Assembly (NCBI GenBank): GCA_035606695.1 | Contig: DATNEW010000043.1 | Coordinates: 153,621-217,620, forward strand | Length of the DNA: 64,000 bases | Reading direction: 5' to 3' | From: Gemmatimonadaceae bacterium | GTDB lineage: Bacteria > Gemmatimonadota > Gemmatimonadetes > Gemmatimonadales > Gemmatimonadaceae | In this document: piece by piece, positions 9,993 through 18,164 of the stretch | Layout: the number at the start of each line of letters is the position of its first letter | How positions within the stretch are numbered: the first letter of the stretch is position 1 | Program-made: the position numbers and the translations under genes | Notes under the pieces: generated by a model | Told to the model about the DNA's origin: nothing | The model's input: only the letters and a program-made list of their open reading frames with translations | Databases searched by the model: none

Positions 9993-11951
9993 CTACTTCT
10001 TTGAATCGTCGACGATCTCGTAATCCGCCTCGACGACGTCCTCATTGCCCGGTTGTGGACCGCCGGCCGCTGGGCCCTCGCCCCCGGTCGGGCCGCTAGC
10101 CGCCGGGCCGGGCTCACCGCCCGGCTGGCTCTGTGCCTGCGACTGCGCATAGAACGACTGGCCGGCTTCGCTGAACGTGCGATTCAGCTCTTCCTGCGCC
10201 GCGCGAATCTCGTTCATGTCGTCGCCGCGAAGCGCCTTGCGTGCACGCTCCACCGAGGCCTCGAGCTTCGACTTGAGCTCGGGCGACAGCTTGTCCGACC
10301 ACTCCTTCGAGTTCTTCTCGACTTCGTACGTCATGCTGTCGAGCCGGTTGCGCGTATCGATCTCCTCTCGGCGCTTCTTGTCTTCCTCCGCGTTCTTCTC
10401 GGCGTCCTTGACCATCTTGTCGATGTCGGAGTCCGACAGCCCGCTCGACGCTTCGATGCGGATCTTCTGCTCCTTCGACGTGGCCTTGTCCTTCGCGGAC
10501 ACATGGAGAATGCCGTTCGCGTCGATGTCGAACGTGACTTCGACCTGCGGCATGCCGCGCGGAGCGGGTGGAATGCCCGTGAGCTGGAATTTCCCGATCG
10601 TGCGATTGTCGCGCGCGAGCTCGCGCTCGCCCTGCAGCACGTGAATCTCGACCGTCGTCTGATTGTCGTCCGCCGTCGAGAACGTCTCCGACTTTTTCGT
10701 CGGAATGGTCGTGTTGCGCGGGATGAGCACCGTCGTGACGCCGCCGAGTGTCTCGATGCCGAGCGAGAGTGGGGTGACGTCGAGGAGCAGCACGTCCTTC
10801 TGCTCGCCGGTCAGCACCGCGCCCTGAATCGCCGCGCCGATCGCCACGACTTCATCGGGATTCACCGAGCGGTTCGGCTCCTTGCCGAAATAATTCTTTA
10901 CGACTTCCTGAATCTTCGGAATGCGCGTCGAGCCGCCGACGAGAATGACCTCGTCGATGTCCTTGGGCTCGAGGCCCGCGTCCTTGAGCGCCTTCTTCAT
11001 GGGCTCGAGTGTGCGCTGGATGAGATCATCCACGAGCTGCTCGAACTTCGCGCGGCTCAACGTATAGTTGAGGTGCTTGGGGCCGGACTGATCGGCGGTG
11101 ATGAACGGCAGATTGATGTCCGTCGAGTTCGTGCTCGACAACTCCATCTTCGCCTTCTCGGCCGCTTCCTTGAGGCGCTGGAGCGCCATCGGGTCCTTCG
11201 ACAGATCGATGCCCTGGTCGCGCTTGAACTCGCCGACGATCCAGTCGATGACGCGCTGATCGAAATCGTCGCCGCCCAGGTGCGTGTCGCCGTTCGTGGA
11301 CTTGACCTCGAACTGGCGCGAGCCTTCGACGTCGTACAGCTCGAGTACGGAGATGTCGTACGTGCCGCCGCCAAGGTCGAAGACCGCGACCTTTTCATCC
11401 TTCTTCTTGTCGAGACCGTAGGCGAGTGCGGCAGCCGTCGGCTCGTTGATGATGCGGAGCACGTCGAGACCGGCGATCTTGCCGGCGTCCTTGGTGGCTT
11501 GGCGCTGCGCGTCGTTGAAGTACGCGGGCACCGTGACGACGGCCTTCGTGACCGTGTTGCCGAGGTAGTCTTCGGCGGTCTGTTTCATCTTCTGGAGAAT
11601 CATCGCGGAGATTTCGGGCGGCGTGTAGCGCTTGCCCTGGACCTCGACGGCGGCGACGTCGTTCGGACCGGCGACGACTTTATATGGAACGCGCTTGGTT
11701 TCGTCCTGGACCTCGTTGACGCGGCGGCCCATGAAGCGCTTGATGGAAAAGACGGTGTTTTGCGGATTGGTGACGGCCTGGCGTTTGGCGACCTGGCCGA
11801 CGAGACGTTCGCCGTCTTTGGTGAATCCGACGACGGAGGGGGTCGTGCGACCGCCTTCGGCGTTCGGGATCACGATCGGGTCACCACCTTCCATGACCGC
11901 GACGACGGAGTTCGTCGTTCCGAGATCGATGCCAATGACTTTGTCGGCCAT
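9993..11951 (-). CDS. dnaK: Molecular chaperone DnaK (Hsp70)
   Basis: 652-aa cytoplasmic Hsp70. The start chosen is the ATG at 11951 ([15 protein letters not shown]), preceded by a good AGAGGA site; the open frame continues 19 codons further but that part is encoded by a repeat. The nucleotide-binding domain has the phosphate loops GIDLGTTNS and DLGGGTYD. The substrate-binding domain includes the [14 protein letters not shown] segment. The C-terminus is a Gly/Pro-rich tail ending [15 protein letters not shown], the usual bacterial form. No grpE, dnaJ or hrcA is adjacent and no CIRCE inverted repeat was seen upstream, so heat control is probably not through HrcA. Confidence 0.98.
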   Translation of the reverse strand: MADKVIGIDLGTTNSVVAVMEGGDPIVIPNAEGGRTTPSVVGFTKDGERLVGQVAKRQAVTNPQNTVFSIKRFMGRRVNEVQDETKRVPYKVVAGPNDVAAVEVQGKRYTPPEISAMILQKMKQTAEDYLGNTVTKAVVTVPAYFNDAQRQATKDAGKIAGLDVLRIINEPTAAALAYGLDKKKDEKVAVFDLGGGTYDISVLELYDVEGSRQFEVKSTNGDTHLGGDDFDQRVIDWIVGEFKRDQGIDLSKDPMALQRLKEAAEKAKMELSSTNSTDINLPFITADQSGPKHLNYTLSRAKFEQLVDDLIQRTLEPMKKALKDAGLEPKDIDEVILVGGSTRIPKIQEVVKNYFGKEPNRSVNPDEVVAIGAAIQGAVLTGEQKDVLLLDVTPLSLGIETLGGVTTVLIPRNTTIPTKKSETFSTADDNQTTVEIHVLQGERELARDNRTIGKFQLTGIPPAPRGMPQVEVTFDIDANGILHVSAKDKATSKEQKIRIEASSGLSDSDIDKMVKDAEKNAEEDKKRREEIDTRNRLDSMTYEVEKNSKEWSDKLSPELKSKLEASVERARKALRGDDMNEIRAAQEELNRTFSEAGQSFYAQSQAQSQPGGEPGPAASGPTGGEGPAAGGPQPGNEDVVEADYEIVDDSKK

Positions 11952-11964
11952 TGATTTCCTCTGT

Positions 11965-11999
11965 GAGCGATGGGCGTTGGGCGAAGGGCGCTGGGCGTG
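11965..11999. repeat. GGGCGAT/GGGCGTT heptamer repeat, copy 1
   Basis: The sequence GCGATGGGCGTTGGGCGA continues with GGGCGCTGGGCG: four or five heptamers sharing the core GGGCG. It lies in the dnaK 5' leader, ending about 14 bases from the ATG and leaving the Shine-Dalgarno site intact. Confidence 0.85.
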
Positions 12000-12134
12000 A
12001 CAAAACACCAGCGTTCTCGCGAACTGACCGTGGTAAGGGCAAGGACGGGACCCGCTTTTTGCGTCAAACTGGCAGCCAAACGCGGCCTGAACCTTGATCT
12101 GATCGGTAGCCTCCTGTCATCCGGTCAGGGCGCA

Positions 12135-12179
12135 CGCCCATCGCCCAACGCCCATCGCCCAACGCCCATCGCCCAACGC
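12135..12179. repeat. GGGCGAT/GGGCGTT heptamer repeat, copy 2
   Basis: Three exact copies of the 14-base unit CGCCCATCGCCCAA (12135-12148, 12149-12162, 12163-12176). They run directly into the ATG of the rhomboid gene at 12180. The orientation is opposite to copy 1, so the two sites flank the dnaK/rhomboid promoter region as a widely spaced inverted pair. Confidence 0.9.
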
Positions 12180-12962
12180 ATGATCCCGTTGTCCGACGAA
12201 AACCCGACGCTCCACACGCCCATCATGACGTGGATCATCCTCGGCGCCATGTTCGCGGTGTGGCTGGTCGTGCAGGGCGGCGGGCTGAACGACCTCCAGC
12301 TCGTGGCCAGCATTTGCAACTACGGCATGGTGCCTGGCGAGCTGACGCATCGCGTCCCGCTCGGCACGTCGATTCCGATCGCGCCCGGGCTGGCCTGCGT
12401 GATCGACAACAGCGCAGTCAACCTCTGGACGCCGCTGACGTCGATGTTTTTGCACGGAAGCTGGAGCCACATCCTGGGCAACGCGCTCTTCTTCTGGGTG
12501 TTCGGCAACAACATTGAAGACAGCATGGGCCCGGGCCGCTTTCTCTCGTTCTACCTGCTGTGCGGCTTGATCGCGGCGGCGACGCAGGTGCTCATCACGC
12601 CGACGTCGCCGGTGCCGACCGTTGGCGCGTCCGGCGCGATCTCGGGCGTGTTGGGCGCGTACCTGGTGCTCTACCCCAAGGTGCGCGTCAACATGTTCTT
12701 CTTCTTTCTGATCTTCTTCAAGGTGATTCCGATTCCCGCCTGGCTCGTGCTGATCTGGTGGTTCGGCGTGCAGGTGCTGACGGGATTGCCGGAGCTATCG
12801 ACCGTGCGGCCCGATGTATCGAGCGGCGTGGCGGTCTGGGCGCACATCGGCGGCTTCGTCGCCGGCATGCTGTTGATCAAGCTCTTCGAGAACCCGCGTC
12901 TCGTCGCGGCGCGGAACTCGATCCGCGATCAGCGCCGCTGGATGCTGCACCAGGGCGCGTGA
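12180..12962 (+). CDS. Rhomboid family intramembrane serine protease
   Basis: 260-aa polytopic membrane protease that cleaves substrates within the bilayer. Six or so hydrophobic segments are visible (for example TWIILGAMFAVWLVVQ and MFFFFLIFFKVIPIPAWLVL). The catalytic pair is Ser151 in VGASGAISG and His222 in WAHIGGFVAG, with the oxyanion-side HxxxN (HILGN, 97-101). The start is the ATG at 12180 (MIPLSDENPTLHTP). The bases upstream are the heptamer repeat, so no Shine-Dalgarno is visible. Translation of the longer open frame would read through the repeat and looks artefactual. Divergent from dnaK. Confidence 0.92.
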   Translation: MIPLSDENPTLHTPIMTWIILGAMFAVWLVVQGGGLNDLQLVASICNYGMVPGELTHRVPLGTSIPIAPGLACVIDNSAVNLWTPLTSMFLHGSWSHILGNALFFWVFGNNIEDSMGPGRFLSFYLLCGLIAAATQVLITPTSPVPTVGASGAISGVLGAYLVLYPKVRVNMFFFFLIFFKVIPIPAWLVLIWWFGVQVLTGLPELSTVRPDVSSGVAVWAHIGGFVAGMLLIKLFENPRLVAARNSIRDQRRWMLHQGA

Positions 12963-12989
12963 CCGCGATCAGAGTTTTCTAATAGACCG

Positions 12990-13457
12990 CTAATACGCGC
13001 GATGTTCGTCCCAGCGCGCGGTCCATTCGCCGCGGCCGGCCCAAGCGAGCATCGCGTCCCGCGTGACGTCGCGAAGTCCGGCGCGCAGCACGACGAGCGC
13101 GTCTTCGACGAATCCGGCGGCGGCGCCGCTCTGGCGCAGCACACATTCGATCGCGCACGCCAGCACCTCGACCTCGTACGCAATGTGCTCGGCGGTACAC
13201 TGCTGCGAGCGCCGGAATGCGCCATGGCTGCGAGCCACCGTGCGCAGCTGCTCGCGGCGGTGAACGCCGTCGGGCTGGCGCCCCTCATTGAACAGCTCGT
13301 GCAAGATGCCGCGGACGTCGCCGAACGCGTCGTCGAGCGGCATGGTGCGCCACGGGAGCTCGTTCTCGAGCATGCGGCGCCATGTACGAAGTACTGCGTC
13401 GAGGCGAATCGGAATGTCATCGCCCCACGCCCCAAACGCATCATTTCGATTGTGCAT
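12990..13457 (-). CDS. Unrecognised 155-aa protein, mostly helical
   Basis: The start chosen is the ATG at 13457 (MHNRNDAFGAWGDDIP), with GGTGGG a few bases upstream. The composition is soluble and alpha-helical, with a balanced charge pattern (EHIAYEVEVLACAIECVL and AAGFVEDALVVLRAGL segments) and no signal or membrane segment. Three cysteines are present. I do not recognise the family. The reading frame stays open for 136 further codons upstream, but that part is proline/arginine-rich and looks non-coding. Its partner upstream is another unknown gene at 13537-13938, and the two may form a small operon. Confidence 0.6.
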   Translation of the reverse strand: MHNRNDAFGAWGDDIPIRLDAVLRTWRRMLENELPWRTMPLDDAFGDVRGILHELFNEGRQPDGVHRREQLRTVARSHGAFRRSQQCTAEHIAYEVEVLACAIECVLRQSGAAAGFVEDALVVLRAGLRDVTRDAMLAWAGRGEWTARWDEHRAY

Positions 13458-13536
13458 GATCCCACCGTCGCCTACGGCGACGCAGCTGAAGTTCAGAGAG
13501 AACGCACGAGCAACGCGCTGCGTGCGCGAACCGAAC

Positions 13537-13938
13537 TCAGACGGTGCGCGGTGGGTGAAACGGTGGAGATGGCGCGACGCTCGCGGGGGCGGCATCGCGT
13601 CGATCGGCCGGCATCCGGGACGACCAGCCGTCATCGGCGGAGCCCGCGAGCGAGGGCAAGCCGGCGTTGACCAGGAATGCCGCGCGCCGTGCGCCGATGC
13701 GAATGGGGCGCGCCTCGTCGACCGACGGAATGCCGTCGTCGACCGACACGCCCGATTGCGTGGTGACGAATTCGGCGTTGGCGGCGTTCGCGGTGCGATG
13801 GCGAATGACGGGAAACGCCGCGCGCAGCAGACCGGCGACAAACCCCAGCAGCACGAGTGCGGCAAACGTGCGCCGCACCGCGGTCGCCGCGACGAGGCGC
13901 AGCAGAGTCAAGCGAGACCGGGCCGGATGAATTCCCAC
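13537..13938 (-). CDS. Possible single-pass membrane protein of unknown function
   Basis: 133 aa from a GTG at 13938. There is a basic N-terminus (HPARSRLTLLRLVAATAVRR) and one hydrophobic segment (TFAALVLLGFVAGLLRAAF, about 22-40). A soluble domain follows, with DDGIPSVDEARPIRIGARRA, and the tail is proline-rich. This is the pattern of a membrane-anchored periplasmic protein. An upstream ATG at 14055 is in frame but would overlap the arsR promoter and start. No family was recognised. Coding status is only moderately supported, by the membrane segment and by the order with the downstream gene. Confidence 0.45.
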   Translation of the reverse strand: MGIHPARSRLTLLRLVAATAVRRTFAALVLLGFVAGLLRAAFPVIRHRTANAANAEFVTTQSGVSVDDGIPSVDEARPIRIGARRAAFLVNAGLPSLAGSADDGWSSRMPADRRDAAPASVAPSPPFHPPRTV

Positions 13939-14018
13939 AGCGCGAATATACGTTCGTGCGGGCGGTGGATCAACGCGTGAGCTCCCAAGCTCCCCGCGTG
14001 TCCGTGGAAATTCCATCA

Positions 14019-14046
14019 TTGACACAACAATTTTCGTTGATATATT
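14019..14046 (+). promoter_or_regulatory. arsR promoter with overlapping operator
   Basis: Perfect -35 TTGACA (14019-14024) and -10 TATATT (14041-14046) with a 16-base spacer. Between them CAAC (14025-14028) and GTTG (14036-14039) form an imperfect inverted repeat where an ArsR dimer could block polymerase. Transcription should start at about 14053-14054, which is the ATG itself, so the arsR mRNA may be leaderless. Confidence 0.75.
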
Positions 14047-14053
14047 TTCGTTC

Positions 14054-14389
14054 ATGGCAGTGGCGATGCGAACCGGACCCGACGTCGATCGCGCGGTGGT
14101 GTTGTTTCACGCACTTTCCGACGCGACGCGACTCGGCATTCTCGACATGCTGAAGGATGGGGAGCGATGTGTGTGCGAGCTGCAAGACGAGCTCGACGCG
14201 GCCCAGTCGCGCCTGTCGTTTCACTTGCGCGTGCTGAAGGAGGCGGGACTGGTCACCGATCGACGCGAAGGCCGCTGGTCGTATTACACGATCGCGCCGA
14301 ACGCCTTGGCCGAGGTGCATGACATCGCTGTCGGGATGCAGCCGCGGCGAAACGGATTGCCGGTCCCGCGCCGTGCCTGTTGCGAGTAG
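14054..14389 (+). CDS. arsR: ArsR/SmtB-family metalloid-responsive repressor
   Basis: 111-aa winged helix-turn-helix repressor. HALSDATRLGILDML opens the DNA-binding domain and SRLSFHLRVLKEAGLV is the recognition helix. The metalloid site is the CVC pair in GERCVCELQ, the classic ArsR ELCVCDL position; another CC pair lies at the C-terminus (RRACCE). It starts the arsenic operon and is followed after 49 bases by arsM. Release from the operator on binding As(III) is known for the family; here it would derepress arsM and the genes that follow. Confidence 0.93.
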   Translation: MAVAMRTGPDVDRAVVLFHALSDATRLGILDMLKDGERCVCELQDELDAAQSRLSFHLRVLKEAGLVTDRREGRWSYYTIAPNALAEVHDIAVGMQPRRNGLPVPRRACCE

Positions 14390-14409
14390 GGTTTTGTCGT
14401 CTCCGATTC

Positions 14410-14425
14410 ATCAAATTTTATTGAT
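14410..14425 (+). promoter_or_regulatory. Second putative ArsR operator, upstream of arsM
   Basis: Perfect inverted repeat ATCAA (14410-14414) and TTGAT (14421-14425) around six A/T bases, in an AT-rich gap that stands out from its GC-rich surroundings. It resembles the TCAA-n6-TTGA core of ArsR-family boxes and could give arsM its own control point. Confidence 0.5.
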
Positions 14426-14438
14426 TGAGAGAATACTT

Positions 14439-15407
14439 ATGAATGCCGAAACGACCAAGGTTCCGATGACGCTGGAAGCGATTCGCGCGACGGTGCAGGC
14501 ACGCTACGGCGCGGCGGCCCAGCGTGTGGCTGACGGGGACACGAAGGGCGCATCGTGTTGCGGTCCCGCCGGCGACTCGAGCGGCTGTTGCGGCTCGACG
14601 AGCGAGTCGTGGGATCCGATCACGGCCGATCTCTACGAGGCGGGGGAGACGGCCGGCCTTCCCGCCGAGGCACTGCTGGCGTCGCTCGGCTGCGGGAATC
14701 CAACGGCGCTCGCCGAACTGCACGAGGGAGACGTGGTGCTCGATCTCGGCTCCGGCGGCGGCATCGACGTGCTGCTCAGCGCGAAGCGTGTCGGGCCGAC
14801 CGGAAAGGCGTACGGGCTGGACATGACCGACGAGATGCTCGCGCTCGCACTCGAGAACAAGGCGAAGGCCGGCGCGACGAACGTCGAGTTTCTCAAAGGG
14901 CACATCGAGTCGATTCCGCTCCCCTCGAGCACCGTCGACGTCATCATCTCCAATTGCGTGATCAACTTGTCGGGCGACAAGCCGCGCGCGCTGGCCGAGG
15001 CGTTTCGTGTGCTCAAACCGGGCGGGCGGTTCGCGGTGAGTGATGTGATCGTTCGCGAAGGATTGCCGGCCGCGGTGAAGGAGAGCATGGCGCTGTGGAC
15101 GGGCTGCGTCGCCGGGGCGCTCGAGGAGAACGAGTTCATCGCGATGCTTCGCGACGTTGGATTTGTCGACGCGAGCATTGAACCGACGCGCGTGTACACA
15201 CGCGACGATGCGGCGGCGCTGCTGCAAGGAACCGGGCTGGACGAATCGCTCGCCGATCAGGTGGACGGGAAGATCATGAGCGGGTTCGTCCGCGCAACGA
15301 AGCCGGGCGGATCGCCGCGCTCCGACAAGCCGCGCCGGAACCTCGCTGCACTGAGCGCAAGACAAGGTACACGCGAGTGTGGTTGCGACGACGGCTGCTG
15401 CACCTGA
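14439..15407 (+). CDS. arsM: Arsenite S-adenosylmethionine methyltransferase ArsM
   Basis: 322-aa cytoplasmic enzyme that methylates As(III) to mono-, di- and trimethylarsenicals. The class I SAM-binding loop is LDLGSGGGID (101-110). The three cysteines that bind arsenic in characterised ArsM proteins are present in their usual contexts: Cys85 (LGCGN), Cys173 (SNCVINL) and Cys223 (WTGCVAG). There are extra vicinal cysteines near the N-terminus (CC at 40-41 and 50-51) and a Cys-rich C-terminus (CGCDDGCC) that could help capture the metalloid. The start ATG is at 14439. It follows arsR and precedes an ArsN2-like acetyltransferase. Confidence 0.94.
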   Translation: MNAETTKVPMTLEAIRATVQARYGAAAQRVADGDTKGASCCGPAGDSSGCCGSTSESWDPITADLYEAGETAGLPAEALLASLGCGNPTALAELHEGDVVLDLGSGGGIDVLLSAKRVGPTGKAYGLDMTDEMLALALENKAKAGATNVEFLKGHIESIPLPSSTVDVIISNCVINLSGDKPRALAEAFRVLKPGGRFAVSDVIVREGLPAAVKESMALWTGCVAGALEENEFIAMLRDVGFVDASIEPTRVYTRDDAAALLQGTGLDESLADQVDGKIMSGFVRATKPGGSPRSDKPRRNLAALSARQGTRECGCDDGCCT

Positions 15408-15423
15408 CCATGAGGATATTGTG

Positions 15424-15918
15424 ATGACCACTTCGACGACGAGCGTTTCCGACTCCGCTTCGATTCGCGTCGCGACGCTCGACGATCTACCGGCGATCGA
15501 GCGACTGCTTCGCGCCGCCGAGCTGCCGACCGACGGCGTCGCTGGCATCGTGAAGCAGCACGCCGCCAACTTCGTCGTGGCCGAGGTCCGAGACGCTGAC
15601 ACCGATCGTCCGAGCCTGGTGGGCGTCGCGGGACTCGAGGTATGCTGCGACAACGCGCTGCTTCGATCGGTTGCGGTTCGCCCGGAGTGGCGCCAGCATG
15701 GCGTTGGCCGAACGCTCGTTCAGCGACTCGTCTGCGAGGCTGAATCGCGAGGCATTCACGCGCTCTTCCTGCTGACGATGACGGCGGAGCATTACTTCCC
15801 GCGGTTTGGATTCGAGCGAATCGAGCGCGGCGAGGTGCCGCCGGAGATCGCGGCGACGTTGGAATTCAAGTCGGCGTGTCCGGCGTCGGCGGTCGCCATG
15901 GTGAAGCCGCTCGGCTGA
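15424..15918 (+). CDS. arsN2: ArsN2-like GNAT acetyltransferase of the arsenic operon
   Basis: 164-aa GNAT-fold enzyme. The acetyl-CoA motif A is LLRSVAVRPEWRQHGVGRTL (Q/R-x-x-G-x-G/A type), followed by LFLLTMTAEHYFPRFGFERI. The EHYFPRFGF and SACPASAVAM segments are characteristic of the arsenic-linked ArsN2 group. ArsN1 acetylates organoarsenicals; the substrate of ArsN2 is not settled. The start chosen is the ATG at 15424, with AGGA nine bases upstream; a GTG one codon earlier is possible. The gap to arsM is 16 bases, so the genes are co-transcribed. Confidence 0.8.
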   Translation: MTTSTTSVSDSASIRVATLDDLPAIERLLRAAELPTDGVAGIVKQHAANFVVAEVRDADTDRPSLVGVAGLEVCCDNALLRSVAVRPEWRQHGVGRTLVQRLVCEAESRGIHALFLLTMTAEHYFPRFGFERIERGEVPPEIAATLEFKSACPASAVAMVKPLG

Positions 15919-15946
15919 ATCACCGAAACCCTGATCGCACCGACCG

Positions 15947-16705
15947 ATGCGAATCGCGCTCATCTCGGACATCCATGCGAACCTTCCGGCGCTCGAGGCG
16001 GTGCTCGATGACATCGATCGCGCGCACCTCGACGGCATCTATCATCTCGGGGATCTCGTTGGCTACGCGCCGTGGCCCAACGAAGTGGTCGCGATGATCG
16101 CGTCGCGCGGAATCGCCGGCGTCGCGGGAAATTACGACACGACCGTCGCCGCTGGATACAAGCACTGCGGATGCCGTTACGAGGATGCGCGACAGGAAGC
16201 ACTGTCCCATCTGTCATATGCGTGGACGCTGGAGAACACGTCAGCCGGCACGAAGGCGTTTCTTGGCGCGCTTCCGTTTCGCCTCGATCTGCGACCGAAC
16301 GGCGGCCACGTCTCCGGTCCGACCATCACGCTCCTGCACGGGAATCACGTGCTCAACACGGTCTACGTGACCGAAGATCGGTCGGACGACTTTCTCGCGA
16401 ACATGGCGGCTGGGGTCGGCGCACGCGCCGGCGACGTGGTTGCGTTTGGGCACACGCACAAGCCGTGGCATCGCGTCGTCGGCGACGTGCATTTCATCAA
16501 CACCGGCAGTGTCGGTCGGCCGAAGGATGGAGATTGGCGCGCGGGCTACGTCATCGTCGGCGTCGAACCGAATGGTGTCACCGTCGAATTTCGCCGGGTG
16601 GAATATGACGTCGAACGCGCCGCGGCGGCGGTTGTCGCGAGCACGCTGCCGAACGAGCTCGCTGAATTTCTGCGAACGGGTGGACAGCTGACCCCGAGCG
16701 TCTGA
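15947..16705 (+). CDS. Calcineurin-like metallophosphoesterase in the arsenic operon
   Basis: 252-aa binuclear metal phosphoesterase of the YfcE/Ap4A-phosphatase type. All metal-binding motifs are visible: SDIHAN (Asp8, His10), HLGDLVGY, GNYD, LLHGNH and GHTHKPW. A CGCRYED segment with two cysteines follows GNYD. No signal peptide, so cytoplasmic. It sits 28 bases after arsN2 and 3 bases before the aquaporin gene, so it belongs to the operon. Metallophosphatases recur in arsenic islands, but their substrate there is not established, and none is proposed here. Confidence 0.85.
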   Translation: MRIALISDIHANLPALEAVLDDIDRAHLDGIYHLGDLVGYAPWPNEVVAMIASRGIAGVAGNYDTTVAAGYKHCGCRYEDARQEALSHLSYAWTLENTSAGTKAFLGALPFRLDLRPNGGHVSGPTITLLHGNHVLNTVYVTEDRSDDFLANMAAGVGARAGDVVAFGHTHKPWHRVVGDVHFINTGSVGRPKDGDWRAGYVIVGVEPNGVTVEFRRVEYDVERAAAAVVASTLPNELAEFLRTGGQLTPSV

Positions 16706-16708
16706 CGC

Positions 16709-17413
16709 GTGCAATCACTCGCCCGTCGTTCGTTCGTCGAGGCACTCGGGACGTTCACGCTCGTCGCCGTTGGTCCGGGCGCGGCGATGGTGGCGGCGCG
16801 CACGCACGCGTTTGGGCCGGCTGGGATCGCGGCGGCGTTCGGGCTCGTCGTGACGTTGATCGTCGCATCGGCTGGACACTTGAGTGGCGCGCACGTGAAT
16901 CCGGCCGTGACGATCGGCTTCTGGTCGGTTCGTCGATTTCGCGCGCGCGAAGTTCCGGCGTATCTCGTCGCGCAGTGTATCGGCGCGGTCGCCGCATCGT
17001 TTCTGCTCGGCTGGCTATTGGGGCCCGTCGGAGACTTTGGCGTAACCGTTCCGGCGCTGCCGACCGCGCAGTCGTTCGTCGTCGAGATGGGATATTCGGG
17101 ACTGCTGGCGTTCGTCATCATGGCGGTCGCGACCGATCCGCGATCGCCGGCGTCGATTGCGCCGTTTGCGATCGGTCTCACCGTGGGCGCCGGTGCGTTG
17201 GTGACCGGGCCGCTGACGGGCGGCAGCTTCAATCCGGCGCGGTCGCTCGGCCCGGCGATGGCGTCGGGGATCTGGACCGCGCACTGGCTCTACTGGGCCG
17301 CGCCGATCCTCGGCATGATCGCGGGCATGCGCGTGTATGAGCTCGTGCGATCGGCGGATATGGGCCATGTGCCGACGGGAACCGAGGGGCCGATTGACGA
17401 GCGAGCAACGTAA
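16709..17413 (+). CDS. Aquaglyceroporin-like channel of the arsenic operon (AqpS-like)
   Basis: 234-aa MIP-family channel with about six membrane segments and two half-helix motifs, NPA at 64-66 (AHVNPAVTIG) and NPA at 175-177 (SFNPARSLGP). It starts with GTG at 16709, three bases after the preceding stop. In some bacteria an aquaporin (AqpS) replaces an ArsB pump and lets As(III) leave down its gradient. That role fits this operon, which has no pump, but selectivity cannot be read from the sequence alone; water or glycerol transport is the alternative. Confidence 0.85.
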   Translation: MQSLARRSFVEALGTFTLVAVGPGAAMVAARTHAFGPAGIAAAFGLVVTLIVASAGHLSGAHVNPAVTIGFWSVRRFRAREVPAYLVAQCIGAVAASFLLGWLLGPVGDFGVTVPALPTAQSFVVEMGYSGLLAFVIMAVATDPRSPASIAPFAIGLTVGAGALVTGPLTGGSFNPARSLGPAMASGIWTAHWLYWAAPILGMIAGMRVYELVRSADMGHVPTGTEGPIDERAT

Positions 17414-17518
17414 CTGACGCACGACGTTTCCGTCGCGATCGTGTATCGCTTGGACGGCGGGGAGGCGGGGGCTAACTTCGTTGGCGTTACGAATCGTGTC
17501 ACGCCCCCAGGGAGTCCC

Positions 17519-18136
17519 ATGCTCGGCCGTCTTCTGCCACGCGACGACCAGTTCTTCGAACTCTTCGACCTGCTCGCGGCGCATCTCGCCACCACGGCGC
17601 AGCGCCTCGACACGCTGTTCGGCGACGTGCAGAACGTCAATACGTACGTGAAGGAGATCAAGGACATCGAGCACAAGGCCGACCTCCTCACGGCCACGGT
17701 CAATCAGCGCATCGACAAGAGCTTCATCACGCCGATCGACCGCGAGGACATTCACACGCTCGCGTCGCGGCTGGACGACGTGATCGATCTGCTCGACGGC
17801 ACCGCGCGCCGCTTCGCGATGCTTCACATCACCGAGGTGCGGCCGCCGGCGAAGCACCTCACCAATGTGCTGTGCCGAGCGGCGGGGGAGATTCAGGCAG
17901 CGGTCGCCGGGATGCGCAAGCCGCGGCTCGTCAACGAGCATGTCGCGCTGATCAAGCATCTCGAGGAGGAAGGCGACGCGATCTATCACGAGGCGGTCGG
18001 TGCGCTCTTCGCGGGTTCGCCGGATCCGCTCGACGTGATCAAGTGGAAGGAGATGTACGACACGCTCGAGCGGGCGATCGACAGCTGCATGGGCGTCGCG
18101 CAGGTGCTGCAGAGCATCTCGCTCAAGAACGCGTGA
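17519..18136 (+). CDS. DUF47/PhoU-like protein paired with Pit
   Basis: 205-aa helical protein of the DUF47 (TIGR00153-like) family, distantly related to PhoU. It opens MLGRLLPRDDQFFELFDLLA and carries the KEIKDIEHKADLLT helix typical of this group. The start is the ATG at 17519 with AGGGAG upstream. DUF47 genes are usually found immediately upstream of low-affinity phosphate transporters, and here pit follows after 28 bases. A role in regulating Pit is the common inference from this linkage. Confidence 0.9.
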   Translation: MLGRLLPRDDQFFELFDLLAAHLATTAQRLDTLFGDVQNVNTYVKEIKDIEHKADLLTATVNQRIDKSFITPIDREDIHTLASRLDDVIDLLDGTARRFAMLHITEVRPPAKHLTNVLCRAAGEIQAAVAGMRKPRLVNEHVALIKHLEEEGDAIYHEAVGALFAGSPDPLDVIKWKEMYDTLERAIDSCMGVAQVLQSISLKNA

Positions 18137-18164
18137 TCCCGACTCCTCGCTCCGAGCGCCGCGC

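Noticed and set aside
10053..11954. Plus-strand open frame (633 codons) opposite dnaK
   Set aside because: Exact antisense of DnaK with shadow composition; no ribosome site or motif.
12135..12179. CRISPR array
   Set aside because: The repeats are contiguous 14-mers with no spacers and no cas genes nearby.
11952..12179. CIRCE (HrcA) element upstream of dnaK
   Set aside because: No TTAGCACTC-n9-GAGTGCTAA-like inverted repeat was found.
14319..14438. Longer ArsM beginning inside arsR
   Set aside because: The extra residues have no ArsM character; the ATG at 14439 fits the family.
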